A DNA stretch of 64,000 nucleotides from Bimastos eiseni. Lineage: Eukaryota > Annelida > Clitellata > Crassiclitellata > Lumbricidae. Positions 48,597-60,519 of this stretch are shown piece after piece. The DNA lies in the NCBI GenBank assembly GCA_959347315.1, contig OY365807.1, positions 14,945,374 to 15,009,373 on the forward strand, given 5' to 3'. Below the pieces are notes generated by a model, which was given only the letters and a program-made list of their open reading frames with translations, was not told the origin of the DNA and made no database searches. The translations under genes and the position numbers were made by a program. How positions within the stretch are numbered: position 1 is the stretch's first letter; the number at the start of each line of letters is the position of its first letter.

Positions 48597-48680
48597 TATC
48601 AATCAATCAATCAATCAATCAATCAGAATTTATAAAGTGCCCCTTAAAGATCTCCACTCGGAGGCCAAGCAGAAAGACGC
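48597..48680 (-). repeat. (AATC)n plus reversed SINE/LINE tail
   Basis: Seven AATC units pass into AATTTATAAAGTGCCCC and CTCCACTCGGAGGCC, the reverse complement of the tail family at 36205. Confidence 0.6.
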
Positions 48681-48758
48681 ATTTAATACTCTTAAGCAGT
48701 AATCTAACTCATGAGAGCAGGTGGCACTTGGGTAATGATGGTCTTTAGCCAGACTCCG

Positions 48759-48767
<9 letters not shown>

Positions 48768-48826
<59 letters not shown>
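48768..48826. repeat. (TA)n microsatellite
   Basis: About 29 TA copies inside the PLEKHH-like intron. Confidence 0.92.
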
Positions 48827-48829
<3 letters not shown>

Positions 48830-50168
48830 ATGGAGAAGTAACAGTTCCTTGCTGTTCATTTTAAACAGATGTAATGTCTGTAATGTAATGTACAGTTTTA
48901 TTCTAGTAAGTTAACAGGACTATGATACAGGGCCTTCATTTCAAAAGGCTTCCTGTATGCCTTGATGACGTTATAAGAAGAAATTATCAGTCCAGTAGGC
49001 AATGACTTGAAATTGCCTCGGACATTCACCTCAGCTGAATGTCATGTTTTCACTTTTCAGCACTATTCGTCTTGTCTGGTTATAATATACACAAATAGTT
49101 CCAGATATATTTCTGAACATTTAGTGCTTCCTATTGTCCTATTAATGGACTGAGTTTTAATTTAAAATTATTTACAATAAGCTCTGGGTGGGGGGGTGCA
49201 AGTAAATTTTTACACTTAAACATCGAATTGAAGCCAAAGTGAGGCTTCACATATGTAGCTGATGGTACCCAAGTTAGTCAGTTTGTGACTGAATCCAGAA
49301 AGTTGCACATCAAAATACTCGAATTCGGTACTCGGTGGAAAATGTCTGCCTAGTTATTCAGGACTGCAGTTCAGTCTCATGACTGTTATGCTGAAATAAC
49401 CTCTCTCATCAAATTACCAAGTCACTGCTTGTGGACACGACTTCTGGTCAGAGGTTTAGCGAAGTTCCAAAAGTGCTGTGTATAGCTTTAAAGCTTGGGT
49501 TTCCATATTGGAGCAGCAGCCAAAGGGAGTTATAAATCACTTCACAAATTGAATTTGATGGATAATAATTGAATCAGTGGTCAGAGGAACCAGAGGTGGG
49601 ATGTTGCATGTTAATTATAGGAATTATCAGATGATGCAAGTGATATCGTTACCATTTACCGGTGGATTTGATTAGATCAATTTCCTTTTCTGTCCTTGTC
49701 AGTTGTCCAGATGGTGGATGACTGCGTCCAGAATCCTCAAAAGACCTTTAGAATTTCTACGATTTCTGCCTTGATTGCATTGACTTTGATTTCCGATTTG
49801 TCATCGTTTTTCTTCTTCTTTGAGTTCCTCTTAAACATTCCACTCATCTCCAGAAAATCCAGTTTTCGAATATTCTCTTGCATTGCCTATTATTTTCTAC
49901 AAAAACCTTAACATCACATGATCTATCAGACTATAATTTCACTTCTTCCTTAAATCGACAGACTCTCGAAAAAGAGTTGAAATGCATTCATAGGAACAAT
50001 CATGCTGGGAACAATTATCTCCAGATGCTATTTGAGAAATTTTGGCACAATAGGAATATTGACACTTCATGATATGGTTATATTGCCAAAAAATCTATTT
50101 ATGTGTAGAATAGCTAAAAAACTGGTTCCCTCGCTCTTTACAGATTATTATTTTATCTGTGTTTAAAT

Positions 50169-50868
50169 TAGGGCATAACCGAGTAGACAATTTCCACCGA
50201 GTACCGATTCCGAGTATTTGGATGCACTATTTGCCGGATCCGGGTACGAACCGAATAGTAGCGGCAAATCTGGCCAGCATCTGACAGCGAGTACCATTCG
50301 TAGGCAAAGCGCAGTTAACCTGCCACGTGCACAGCTACAGAGAACTATCTATAGTTAATGCAGAGTTTATAGCAATATTCTTCATATAGCGTATCGTCGC
50401 ACTATAGACTATAACAATAATAAATTTATTATTTAATAACTTCATTTGTAAAAAAAATGTAAAACCTTTTTATAAAATTTGAAATATGAAGTTACCAACG
50501 ACGTCTTTACTCTCTCATGTTTACCGGAAAATGGGTGGAGCCAATTCACGCGGGAAAATTACTGATTTGGTTGCCATCTGGGAAATGCAACCAAAAGAAA
50601 TTAAAATATAAAAATTAACATCGTTGTTTTAAAGAAAATTCAAAGGAATTTTAAGTTCTTGTTTAGTTAATCAATAACTTATAAGTAAGTCCGTCAGTCC
50701 TAAATTTATTTGATCATAAAATATTATTTTATGAAAAAAATGTAAAAAAAATTTTTTAAAAGTTATTTTTAGCTATTTGCGGGTGTAATATTTGCAGAGG
50801 TGAATACTTCCGAATAGTCCAATATTCGGCCGAGGCGAATGTCCGAGGCGATTTCCGGTTATGCCCTA
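50169..50868. mobile_element. hAT element (TAGGGCATAACCG family), intact 700 bp
   Basis: Perfect 13-bp termini TAGGGCATAACCG / CGGTTATGCCCTA and the perfect 8-bp duplication GTTTAAAT (50161-50168 and 50869-50876). No transposase frame. Reference copy for the family in this window. Confidence 0.88.
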
Positions 50869-51821
50869 GTTTAAATTTACGTAGGTAAGAACAGTTTATA
50901 TTGTTATCAATGGGTTCATGCTAAACTTGATGTTTCTCAAGGCTCCGGTTGATGGTGGTGTTGGTGGTGATGATGGTGACGACGATGATGGTGATGATAA
51001 TGATGATGACGACGACAATGATGATGATGATGTTAAATATAAATGTGCGGATGAAACGGCTTGTATCTGTAGCAAGGAATCTTCGGCGGAAATCATTTGC
51101 AGCAGCAGCAACATCAGCGCACTGACCCAGATGCCAGGAAACGACTCAGACCAACCAACTTGTGACGTGAATCGAGCGAATTACATGCCCAATGAAAACG
51201 ACGAGTGTGGCCAAAAGACAGTATGATATGCCACAGAGGATATGTATGAGAAAGGGCAGAGAAGTTCTCTCCCCAGTGTGAGCGGTTACCTTTTTACGTG
51301 CGTTACATGTGTGCGTGCGTGTATGTTGGAGGCTACAGGTGTTTGTTTGTTTGTGCATGCATTCATAGTAAGTGACTGTGGTAAATAAGACCACAATAAT
51401 CGTGACTATGGGTATAGTTCACGCTAAGTATTATTAGCCTGCTAACAGAAAACCTCAGGCTATATTAGTGCCTGTTGTATGCAGGCATATCCTGAGAGTA
51501 GTGAACATGAGTTCAATTCTCAGGCAAGGCATGGAGGTCTGATTCTCTCCCTGGTTTATGCCACATCACCAGCCAGCATATGACTGACTATTTTAAAACG
51601 TATGTTGCATCCCTTCAAGATTGTCTACTTAACAGTAAGGGGCCGCCATGCTGACTCCTGTCAGCAAAGACATCAAAGATTTTTGTTGGGCCACATTACT
51701 GCCTGGCTGTTGGCCGATACTGCCACTACAATTTAGCTGTAACAGTGTCTGCTGTTAGCACACCATTATTTTCGAGTCAGTAAGCTTATGCTTGTCTGTG
51801 TGTGTCTGTGTGTCTGTGTGT

Positions 51822-52071
<250 letters not shown>

Positions 52072-52652
52072 TTGTGTTCCGTTTGTGTGAATGTTTGCAA
52101 TCCAGTACAGGTCTTGGATTTCACTCTTGTTGTCGGCCTGGCAGCCGACAGACCCAGCCATCGTACCCAGCCGACCGTGGGCTGGGCATCCGGGAGAGCT
52201 GACCTTTCGGACTGTAGCAGTTTTGCAGTGTTGCCGAACTTTCGTTGCTCTATGGATCAGTTTCTGTCTTACATTAGGTCGAGAAGTCGTAGGTTAAAAA
52301 AAGCTACAGATTACTTGGCATTATGTTGTTGCGGGAACTTGCTGAGTTTAAGTAAATCAAATTAAATTAATCATTTAATTATTTCAGAAGTCCTTAGATT
52401 GTGCAAGGTGAGACATTGCTAGGATTATACGTTACATTATGTCAACAGGTCATCATTAGGCTAGATTTCGTAGGAGTAAGTTACATCAGAAGATCATTTG
52501 ATAAACTATAGTCAAGAATGTGATCTTTCACCTTTCTGATGTTGAGTAGGTCCCATGCTACAGAGGACGTTTGTCTTTAAAGAATGTTCAATGGAACATG
52601 TGTTGAAGTGTGACACCTGGGAATTCAATGTCTTAGACTGGAATTGGTTGCA

Positions 52653-52698
52653 ACACAGCAGGCCTGGGATTCAAACCCACATCACAAGTTGCAAGTTG
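52653..52698 (+). repeat. tRNA-like B-box repeat, copy 1
   Basis: CACAGCAGGCCTGGGATTCA, then AACCCACATCACA. The GGGATTCAAACCC word is a B-box form. An inverted copy lies at 54454-54487, with about one mismatch in 33 bp, and a weaker relative at about 45046. Probably a SINE fragment, since there is no tRNA cloverleaf around it. Confidence 0.45.
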
Positions 52699-54189
52699 GA
52701 TTAACTGTTGAAGATTGGCAATTGTATATTGGTTCAATAATTGATCTATACAGGAATTGCTTCAGAGTGGTATATATACATGTAGATCTATGGTAAGTGT
52801 TTTGTATGCAGTTGGTTATTTGTATATTGGCTTCTGAGAGCGCTTCAAATGTGTTGAACGTTGCAATTGTGTTATCTGTGTTTCGTGGTACATATGGTTT
52901 TTATTTATGTTAATCTCTGAGAGGCATAAAATTACCACTCACACATGCACACACGCGTACGCACACACACATATTGGACACTTGTAATTGTAATTGTATG
53001 CCGATGACGTTTAGACCTTCGTTCGTATTTCGCCTTGTGATTAACTTGTCCTTCCTCAATCTATTGAGTTTCTTTCTTTAGAATTTCATTGCTGGATGAC
53101 CTTGAATTGCCTACAGTCAAAATTCTGCAAAACCTCAGCTGATCTTGCTTAGCACCCGCCAGCAAACTCCTTAAACTCGACTGTGACTTACTTTCTGAGC
53201 GGTTTCCATTGTTCACCTTCTCGACTAGTGTTTTTGACTTGGGTGTTATCTTTTGCAATGCGTTTTCCGTTTGCTTAACACATCTTGCCTCTTCGGTCTT
53301 GATTGGTTACTTTCTGGTCTTCTGAAGTCTCGACTATCACCTCTTCAATCTGTGCTAAACGCAAGTAACTGCCTAATTGCCCGCCTTCCTCGCTTCTCAC
53401 ACATCTCTCGGCCTTCATGACTGAGCACTTACACTCCCACTCATAGAGCATACATGGTTAAATTTCTCTTCCAAATAGTATTCGCTCACATCCTTGCCAT
53501 AACTGTTTCCAAGTGTAGTGGATGGAGCATCAGGGCAACCCGGATTGAAAGCACATGCATGCCTCCAGGGGTGTATTCCAGTTGGGTATCCCCTATCCGT
53601 ACCATTGTATGTATACGACTATATGTCTGTATATATGCAGTGCCATTCATCCCAGTGCATGCATGCATGTGTATGAGTATTCCTGAGCAATCCTTCAATC
53701 CTCTTAAAACTCTTATCAAGAGTATATAGATCCATTATGATTTCACAGTGCTGAGCGAATTCTTGACCCAACGTCTGTTTTTATCTAGTAGCACCAAATC
53801 GTCTATAAGTGATAAATGCGAGGAGGCGTGGCAGCCGTCATGTATGCTGTACTGGAAACAGCTGTTGCTACAAGCAGAAGAGATGTTCTGCTTTTAAAGA
53901 GAAAGCCATATGATTCATGGAGCATTGGAGTTACCTTTGCGCTGGACTGTGGGAATCTCTGCAGTGCATTTCACAAGTCAACATATACCTCAGGCAGCCA
54001 CGTGGCCAAGAAGAGACCCGCAATGAACCAGCCTTGGGGCCATTGTGGGCCCAACATACGGGACTGTAGGGGTCAGACCTTGTTTTATAATGTTCACCTA
54101 CATAGCTACATGTATGTGAAGTACAGGTCTGGAAGATGATCGAATTATGTGTTTTTCACAAAAGATGCAAGAAGAAAGAATGGTACTAT

Positions 54190-54290
54190 AACATCATTTA
54201 TTTATTTGGAGCATTTATATAGCGCCTCTTCAAGACATCTATTCAGAAGCGCTCCCGACCCAACCCCGGCCACAGCCGGATTGAGTCGGT
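54190..54290 (-). repeat. reversed SINE/LINE tail
   Basis: ATTTATTTATTTGGAGCATT then TATATAGCGCCTCTTC and CAGAAGCGCTC, the reverse complement of the tail family at 36205. Confidence 0.6.
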
Positions 54291-54453
54291 GTCAACACTC
54301 CGTAGTGCCACCTAGCTTATCCATTTGGGCTAGTGGTGAGCACCTTATTAAGAGTTACTCAGAAGGTCCTTTGAAATGTTTGAATATCTTACAATATGTC
54401 GCGAGTAACAACGCTGGCAAGGTGCTGGCGTTTTTTGCTATTCACCTCCTATG

Positions 54454-54487
54454 TGATGTTGGTTTGAATCCCAGGCCTGCTGTGTGA
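54454..54487 (-). repeat. tRNA-like B-box repeat, copy 2
   Basis: Reverse complement of 52653-52698 over 33 bp. Confidence 0.45.
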
Positions 54488-54579
54488 AATTGACATAGAT
54501 CATGCTGTTAAACTGTGCATGACCTTGGAGGCCATCGTCATCATCATCATCGGCCACGTGGGCGGCGTCGTCATCGTCA

Positions 54580-54689
54580 TAAGGTGCGACTACTATTCGG
54601 TTCGTACCCAGGGGGCGGATCCGGCAAATAGTCCATCCAAATACTCGGATTCGGTACTCGGTGGAAATTGTCTACTCGGTTATGCCCTA
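54580..54689 (-). mobile_element. truncated TAGGGCATAACCG-family end
   Basis: Reads as the reverse of the left 110 bp of the 50169 element (TACTCGGATTCGGTACTCGG, then CGGTTATGCCCTA). The other end is missing. A further 55-bp fragment lies at about 49310-49365. Confidence 0.7.
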
Positions 54690-57449
54690 CTTGCCGTATG
54701 AGATTCTTATGACACTTCATTTGTAATAATACATTGGAAGCCATATCTCAAAAGCCATATCTTACCACAAGTTTGTTTAAAATTTCTTCATTTGCCATAC
54801 CTTATAACTTACCTTATGGTATATCCCGTGGTATCTCATATTATGCTTTTTAATACTATCTTTGTGCACGAGCTTGTTGTAGCCTCTACATTTATACAGA
54901 CAAACTGTCAGTCTGTATGTGTGAGTGCATAAGGTTTCTTTCTACATAGAAACATAAAGGAATGCATAAAGCAGACATGAAGGCAGATGTGTAATTGCAT
55001 TTCCAGAGAGAGGCATGCAGTCAGACAATTATTCTCCTAAATCAAGCTTGCAAATTTGACAATAATGTCCGTTAGTAATATTTCCTTTGTGCTAACGTAG
55101 AAGCTGCTTTGATTGGAGGATTTACTGCCTCTATGATTTGTTGTTCATGTATACACTGGGACGATTGGCAAAATGCACGCTTGTAATAGGTAACAATATG
55201 GTGATACATGACCTGTTTCTGTTTGTATGACTGATAAGATCTTCCCTGATTTGTCACTCTGCATGCCTCTGTGTCTGTCTCTAACTTTGCCATTATTACT
55301 TTCATTTTAAATTGAGTCTTAACTATACGATCGACTTATTGTTCCCCAAGCGAATTATGGTGTTTCCTTGGATCAATTTTTAGGTATTAATAAAAGACCC
55401 ATAAAGTTGAGTATAAGAAAATGTGCAACTAATTTATTGTCATGTCATACAGGAGACAAAGCGAGATAATAATCTACGTAATTGTGTTGATTTATTGATG
55501 TGAATTTAATTGTTTATCCAACAAATCAGACAGTCTGTCAAAGGACAAATTAACTTAGGAATTTCTCTTTCTATTGTTAGATGCATAAATACTGAATATA
55601 GTCACTGATACGCTTAGTCATCTGCTGTTAAATATAATCGCAAATGAGTCTTTATTATGAACGAAAGAAGGCTATATAAAGTCATATGACGCGTTGTTCT
55701 TGTTCTGTAAACGTATTAAAGGGGCAGTTGTCCTGGGGTAAATGTTCGTTCCCCATGCAGCCACTCACCTATCCCTTGCGGCGATAAGGACTTTGAAAAA
55801 TCTCTTTTGGACTGAATGCTATGGTATTCAGGATTTTACTGAAATGTGAATATTTTGCATTATCTATAGGTAGTACCTTAAGAATCATCTGCTTCCTCAC
55901 TGGGTTTGGGGTGCATGTCGTATTTTTCCCAAACCTATTGATATTTTCTACTGGTTTCTCCTCCCAATTATAATTGCAATCTTTGACTGGCGTTAAGTGA
56001 AGGGGCCATAAAGCGTTGCCCATTGCCATAGAAGAATGCAGGTTCCAAGACTGACATACAAAATGCAGGTGGGGTCCACAATCCCTACAATCTCCTCGCA
56101 TATTATGCCCCGTCCCGTATACCCTCCCCCACGCATCGCGTTGACCAAGCGACAGGCAGGTGGACGCTTGCATTTAGTTGATGCTTCTGGAGGTTAGCAA
56201 TAAAATCAATCAAGACAAGCAAAGACATTGATTGAAATTGTTGACGAAGGCACTGGCATCTCAGCCCATAATGATGATGATCGAAGACGTTAATTAATCA
56301 TTAGTTGCCTGAAGGAAATACCTTATAAGCAGGTAATGGCGTCGCCTTTGATGTGCTTAATAAGCCATTAATGACTGTTGCAGGTTAAGGTTGAAGGGTG
56401 CCGAATTTCAGACTAGGGGCATCATCAGCAGCAGTATCTACGGAAAACTGGAAAGAACAAAGGATTATAAGCTGAATCAATTCTAATCTCATCTAGCTGA
56501 ATGACTTGTGTCCATAGCTGTTATAGCTCAGTTATTACTAAGGGAATGGGGGGGAATTATGGGGGGTACTGAACTTACATTCTATACTTGGTGGACCTAT
56601 ATGTTCCAGAATGCTTTTATAATGGCGTCATAGGCCCGCAGTTACAGAGCTGCTCAACTTCAAATAGGCCCTGTTTTTCTTTCCAAGTGTATTGGCTATT
56701 TCGTATGTGAAAGCAACAGGCACACCTGATTTCCTCCGCACTTAGGCAATCGGCCTGGTTATTTAGAACCACAGAATTCGTTATGATATGAGAGACAGAG
56801 ACTGAACGTCCATGATATCTGTCACCTGTCGTCAGGAATCCTTTGATTGCTTCCAAGGTTGTGTGTGGGCCAATCATTTGTGACTCTTTTCAGCATACTG
56901 TGCTTAGCTTTACTAATTAATATTATGTGTGTTATTCGATCATGTCACATTTTACATAATTTAGGCCAGCGCAGAGAAATCTCGAAGGGGCGCTATGCAA
57001 ATGCCCGATAAAATTAGAGTTGTGACATGTTTCATGCTAGTACAATGTTTTGGCAGACACAATTGTTTATTTAGCTGCATTGTCTGCTCGCAGTCAGTTA
57101 GTGAAGATAATATTTATGATTTCGTGAAAGAGCCAAACAGTTACAGACTATTAGTGATCGCAGCAGGGCTGCCCTATAGATGGCATATCAAGGCTGACTA
57201 TGATCGTTCACTGGCCATTGTAATAAGCGCTGACTTGGTCCCATGGGAGCTCGATTGGCTGACAAATGGCTACCAGTCTGAGGAGACAGAGGCGGTGGGT
57301 GGGGGTGGGTGGGCAACAGACAATGCTGTAGGACGGCATCATTGACTGTCATTCCTTATTCAAAGGCTGCCAAACCTCAATGAGACGCCAACCGGTCATT
57401 TTCACAGACCGACGATGACGGCGCCCCTGGACATCTTCTTGGACACAAT

Positions 57450-57910
57450 GGAGGTGGAAGAGAGGGAGAGATGGCTGGACGGGTCATCCAGGTTCGGCTG
57501 GGTAGAAGGAGTACAAAGGGATCTGAAACTGTTGAGCTGTATGAGGCTGAGCTCAGGACCCTTTCAAGACTATTGCTAACTGAGGAGGAATTGTGGATAT
57601 GCACCAGGAATACGAAAGAAGGAGAGACAGAGGAAAGAGGAGGAATAATCCGTGCAATAATATGAGAAGAGGATGATATGGAGAAGGAACAGGATGATAA
57701 GGAGGAGGAGGAAGTGGAGTAGGAGACTAGGAGTAGGAAGTAATCGATGAGTGAAAAGAGAATTATGAGGAGAATGAAAAAGAGTTGGAAGTAGTTTGGA
57801 AGAATAGGTGGAGTAGGAATTGGATGAGAAAAAGGATGATGAAAAGAAGATGAACGAAACAGGAAAGAGGAGAGAAAGCGAAGAAGGAAGCGGAGCAGGT
57901 GCAGGAAGCA
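57450..57910 (+). repeat. long imperfect purine-rich tract
   Basis: More than 400 bp strongly biased to A and G on the plus strand (GAAGAAGGAGAGACAG, GAGGAGGAGGAAGTGGAG). It is not a simple tandem repeat. The Ser/Phe/Leu-rich minus-strand ORFs here are products of this bias. Confidence 0.7.
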
Positions 57911-58489
57911 CCTGAAGCTTACTCTGAGAGGTATATGATAGTCATTGTTAACCACTTAATTTTCTTGGCCGTGGCTTATGAGGATGTCTGGCCAATTCTT
58001 TATCTGGAGGTCGATGACATTGTCGACTCTGTGAGAAAGTAATTACAGTAAAGAACAGCAGATAGGCCCACTAGAAAATTAATTAAATGAATAGTTACCT
58101 ATATTGTACATTGCATGGTTTCTTAATAACGTAGAACCTACCGAAAAAGCTATTTCGGGAAGTTATCATTATCATCATTTGTTATTTTTGTTGTTGTTAT
58201 TAGTATTATTACTAATAGTATTATTGTTATTATTATTTTTATTAGTGTTTTGTAGTGCAAGCTCCACATGGTTACAGTTAGTTTCTGCTTGAGAGCTAAC
58301 ATGGATGGTCACATCATGTAGGCAGAATGCCGTCCAGGGCTCATCCATAAATCACGGGTTCTAGGGTTGGTCTGCTCATAAAGTGGTTAGGAGTTGCCTT
58401 GGACTCCATCTGGCGAAGGATTTGTTTGACTCGGGTGACTTAGTGACGTTGCTGTCTGTGTGCCTCCCTTAATTATGCTCATGGGCAGA

Positions 58490-58690
58490 TGGCAGATTTA
58501 TAGCAGTCTGCTGCCTGCTAACGTGGTTCGATCCTCATTGGAGCCTCTTACTGCGTAGGGACCTTGGGCAAGTCCTTTGCACACACAGTTGCTTTGCAAT
58601 ATAATTGCAATGGCATTAGCGCTATCTGTGTGCCTGTTGAACTTTCTTAGAAGGTCAATATCAATATGCTGTTGTATTGTATTGTATTAG
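58490..58690 (+). repeat. CORE-SINE-like element
   Basis: A tRNA-type B box (GTGGTTCGATCCTC, 58523-58536) is followed by GGGACCTTGGGCAAGTCCTT (from 58558), which contains the ACCTTGGGCAAGTC core shared by MIR/CORE-SINEs. It ends in a TTGTATTGTATTG simple tail. A convincing A box was not found. Confidence 0.5.
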
Positions 58691-60456
58691 AGATATTGTT
58701 TCACTAAGGAAACTGTTGAACATTGTTTAAACGGTGTAAATCTGTCAAACTGGGAGCCTCATTTATTGAGGTGGCTGATTCAACTCATGATCGACAGTGT
58801 ATACGTATTGTCTTTAACTGACTATTTCAGTGGTATTATTATATCATTATTATATATGCATGTATATACATTTCTTTTTCATCAGGCTCATTGACCATGC
58901 TTGGGTCAGCTGCTTAGTTTCTTGGCTATAGAATTCAGAATTCAGACTGACTTATCTTACCTATAAGTTACACCTGCGCAACGAGCTGACCTGCCTGCCT
59001 TCAACCGCTCTCCTTGCAGTCTGTGATCTTTGAGCATCGACCTTTTGGCTGAACCTTGATGTAGCACTGTCATAGGATCTCATGCACTGTATTTGCTGCC
59101 TCAAAGGTGCCCGAAACGCATGTAAACTCGATAGTTTTGCTGATGGGCTTTTGAGAATTTGGTTATCTATTATTACTTCACCTGACGAGCAGTGACGACT
59201 GACTAACTACTCCTCCGATTTGCATTTGTCTGTGACCTTGAGCCCATTAAAAGTGATTTTGATTGATGATGATCCATATCTTGTGCGGAATTATACATCA
59301 TGTCCAAATGTCTGCAAGGATATTTCTTGTTTTGAGTTCCTTGGGTTACTGTAACTAACTACTTACTGGGCTTACTTACTTGCACGATTGCTTATTTCTT
59401 CTCAGCACCTCACAACAGCTAGGTCAGGAAGGCCAGCTGATGCGCCAGACGGCCAGAGCTATATCAAGTCAAATTCGTAAAAGCCAGATTTCTCAATCGA
59501 TTTCGGCCCCATGTAAAATTCTGGTTGTGGCAACACCGAGGAGACACATTGTGCTACGGTGATGGTGGTCACGGGATGGGGCAGGGCGGAACCGTGGTAA
59601 AGGGTTGAATGGTAACTGTTACACTTCAACTAGAAGACCCCGATATTAGTATCTCCAATAATAAGTGACTGTTACGTCCATCTAAACTTGATTACCGAAG
59701 AGTTCACGTGTCAGCCTGGCCTGGGGCTGTAAAAAAGATTTAGGAAGAACAGAGTATCTGAAGAGATTGAAGATACATACAGAGTGTGAGTGAAAGAGAC
59801 AGACAGACAGGCAGACAGACAGACAGACAGAAGGTCCTGATAGCTTGTTTCAGCCTTCTCAGTTAATCTGATCGGGATTCTGTGCGTTAATCGGTCGTCC
59901 GCCCCTTGTAACGTACAGTCATCGTGTGGTGTAATAATGACTCCAGTGCGATTACTCGCTTCACAGACCACGGGCCAAACAGCTGGGACCCGATAACACC
60001 ACGCTCTACGCAGCCCCTGGGTGTCGTGATAGCAACACCCTCCCCCCACTACCCTCGACGAATCTTCTGTGGTTGTGGCTTCGTGTTGACAGCCGTAGAG
60101 AACAGAACTTTCATCATGGAGGGGCAAATCTGATCTATAATGTAATGTAATGTAATGTAAATAGGACAATTTCTAGAGCACCGTCAGTAGAAAGCTACTT
60201 CGAGGGTGCTTAATCTGATCTTGTGAAATTAGCATTTTCTTAATCGTTGTTTCTCCTAATTGTTGTGGTCAGTCTGTTCAACGAGATCTATGATTATAAT
60301 CCGTGAGAGGAACTGGAAGCGACTGTTCTGTATGGGTTTCCGTTTTCCTGGCTTTCGTTCGGTTGAATGGATCAGTCAAAATAATCGCCCCTCGTCCATC
60401 AAAGTATACATGGTCGTTGGTTGCACTTTTCTCAGTTCTTTTCCATTTTCTTCCAG

Positions 60457-60519
60457 ATGCAAGACATGGAATGCCGGGTCCAGGAGGCAGACGAACGAGC
60501 AGCCGAGGCTGAAGAGAAG
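60457..60519 (+). CDS. plekhh: PLEKHH/MAX-1-like protein, second coding exon
   Basis: A 21-codon exon after a strong acceptor (pyrimidine tract ending TTCTTCCAG), leaving at AAG|GTAGGG, phase 0 on both sides. It encodes MQDMECRVQEADERAAEAEEK, which continues the heptads of the first exon and corresponds to the vertebrate segment right after IRELLAEK (MQQLERQ then an IDAERQAEKA pattern). The intron from 44258 to 60456 is 16.2 kb. I found no third exon before the window ends: candidate acceptors at 62848, 63079 and 63590 open onto frames unlike the family. Confidence 0.83.

Noticed and set aside
50918..51226. 102-codon ORF with poly-Asp and several cysteines
   Set aside because: The first half is a GAT/GAC repeat. 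The 58-codon remainder has no motif and lies inside the PLEKHH-like intron without splice support.
53816..54139. 107-codon plus-strand ORF
   Set aside because: No motif. It includes a GGGCCCAACATACGGG word similar to 35990-36020, suggesting repeat DNA.
57377..57955. 192-codon Ser/Phe/Leu-rich minus-strand ORF
   Set aside because: Mirror of the purine-rich tract; composition alone explains it.
59711..60169. 152-codon minus-strand ORF
   Set aside because: The longest non-repetitive ORF outside the called genes, but its end runs into a (GACA)n tract and SINE-like tail. No recognisable domain and no clear splice sites.
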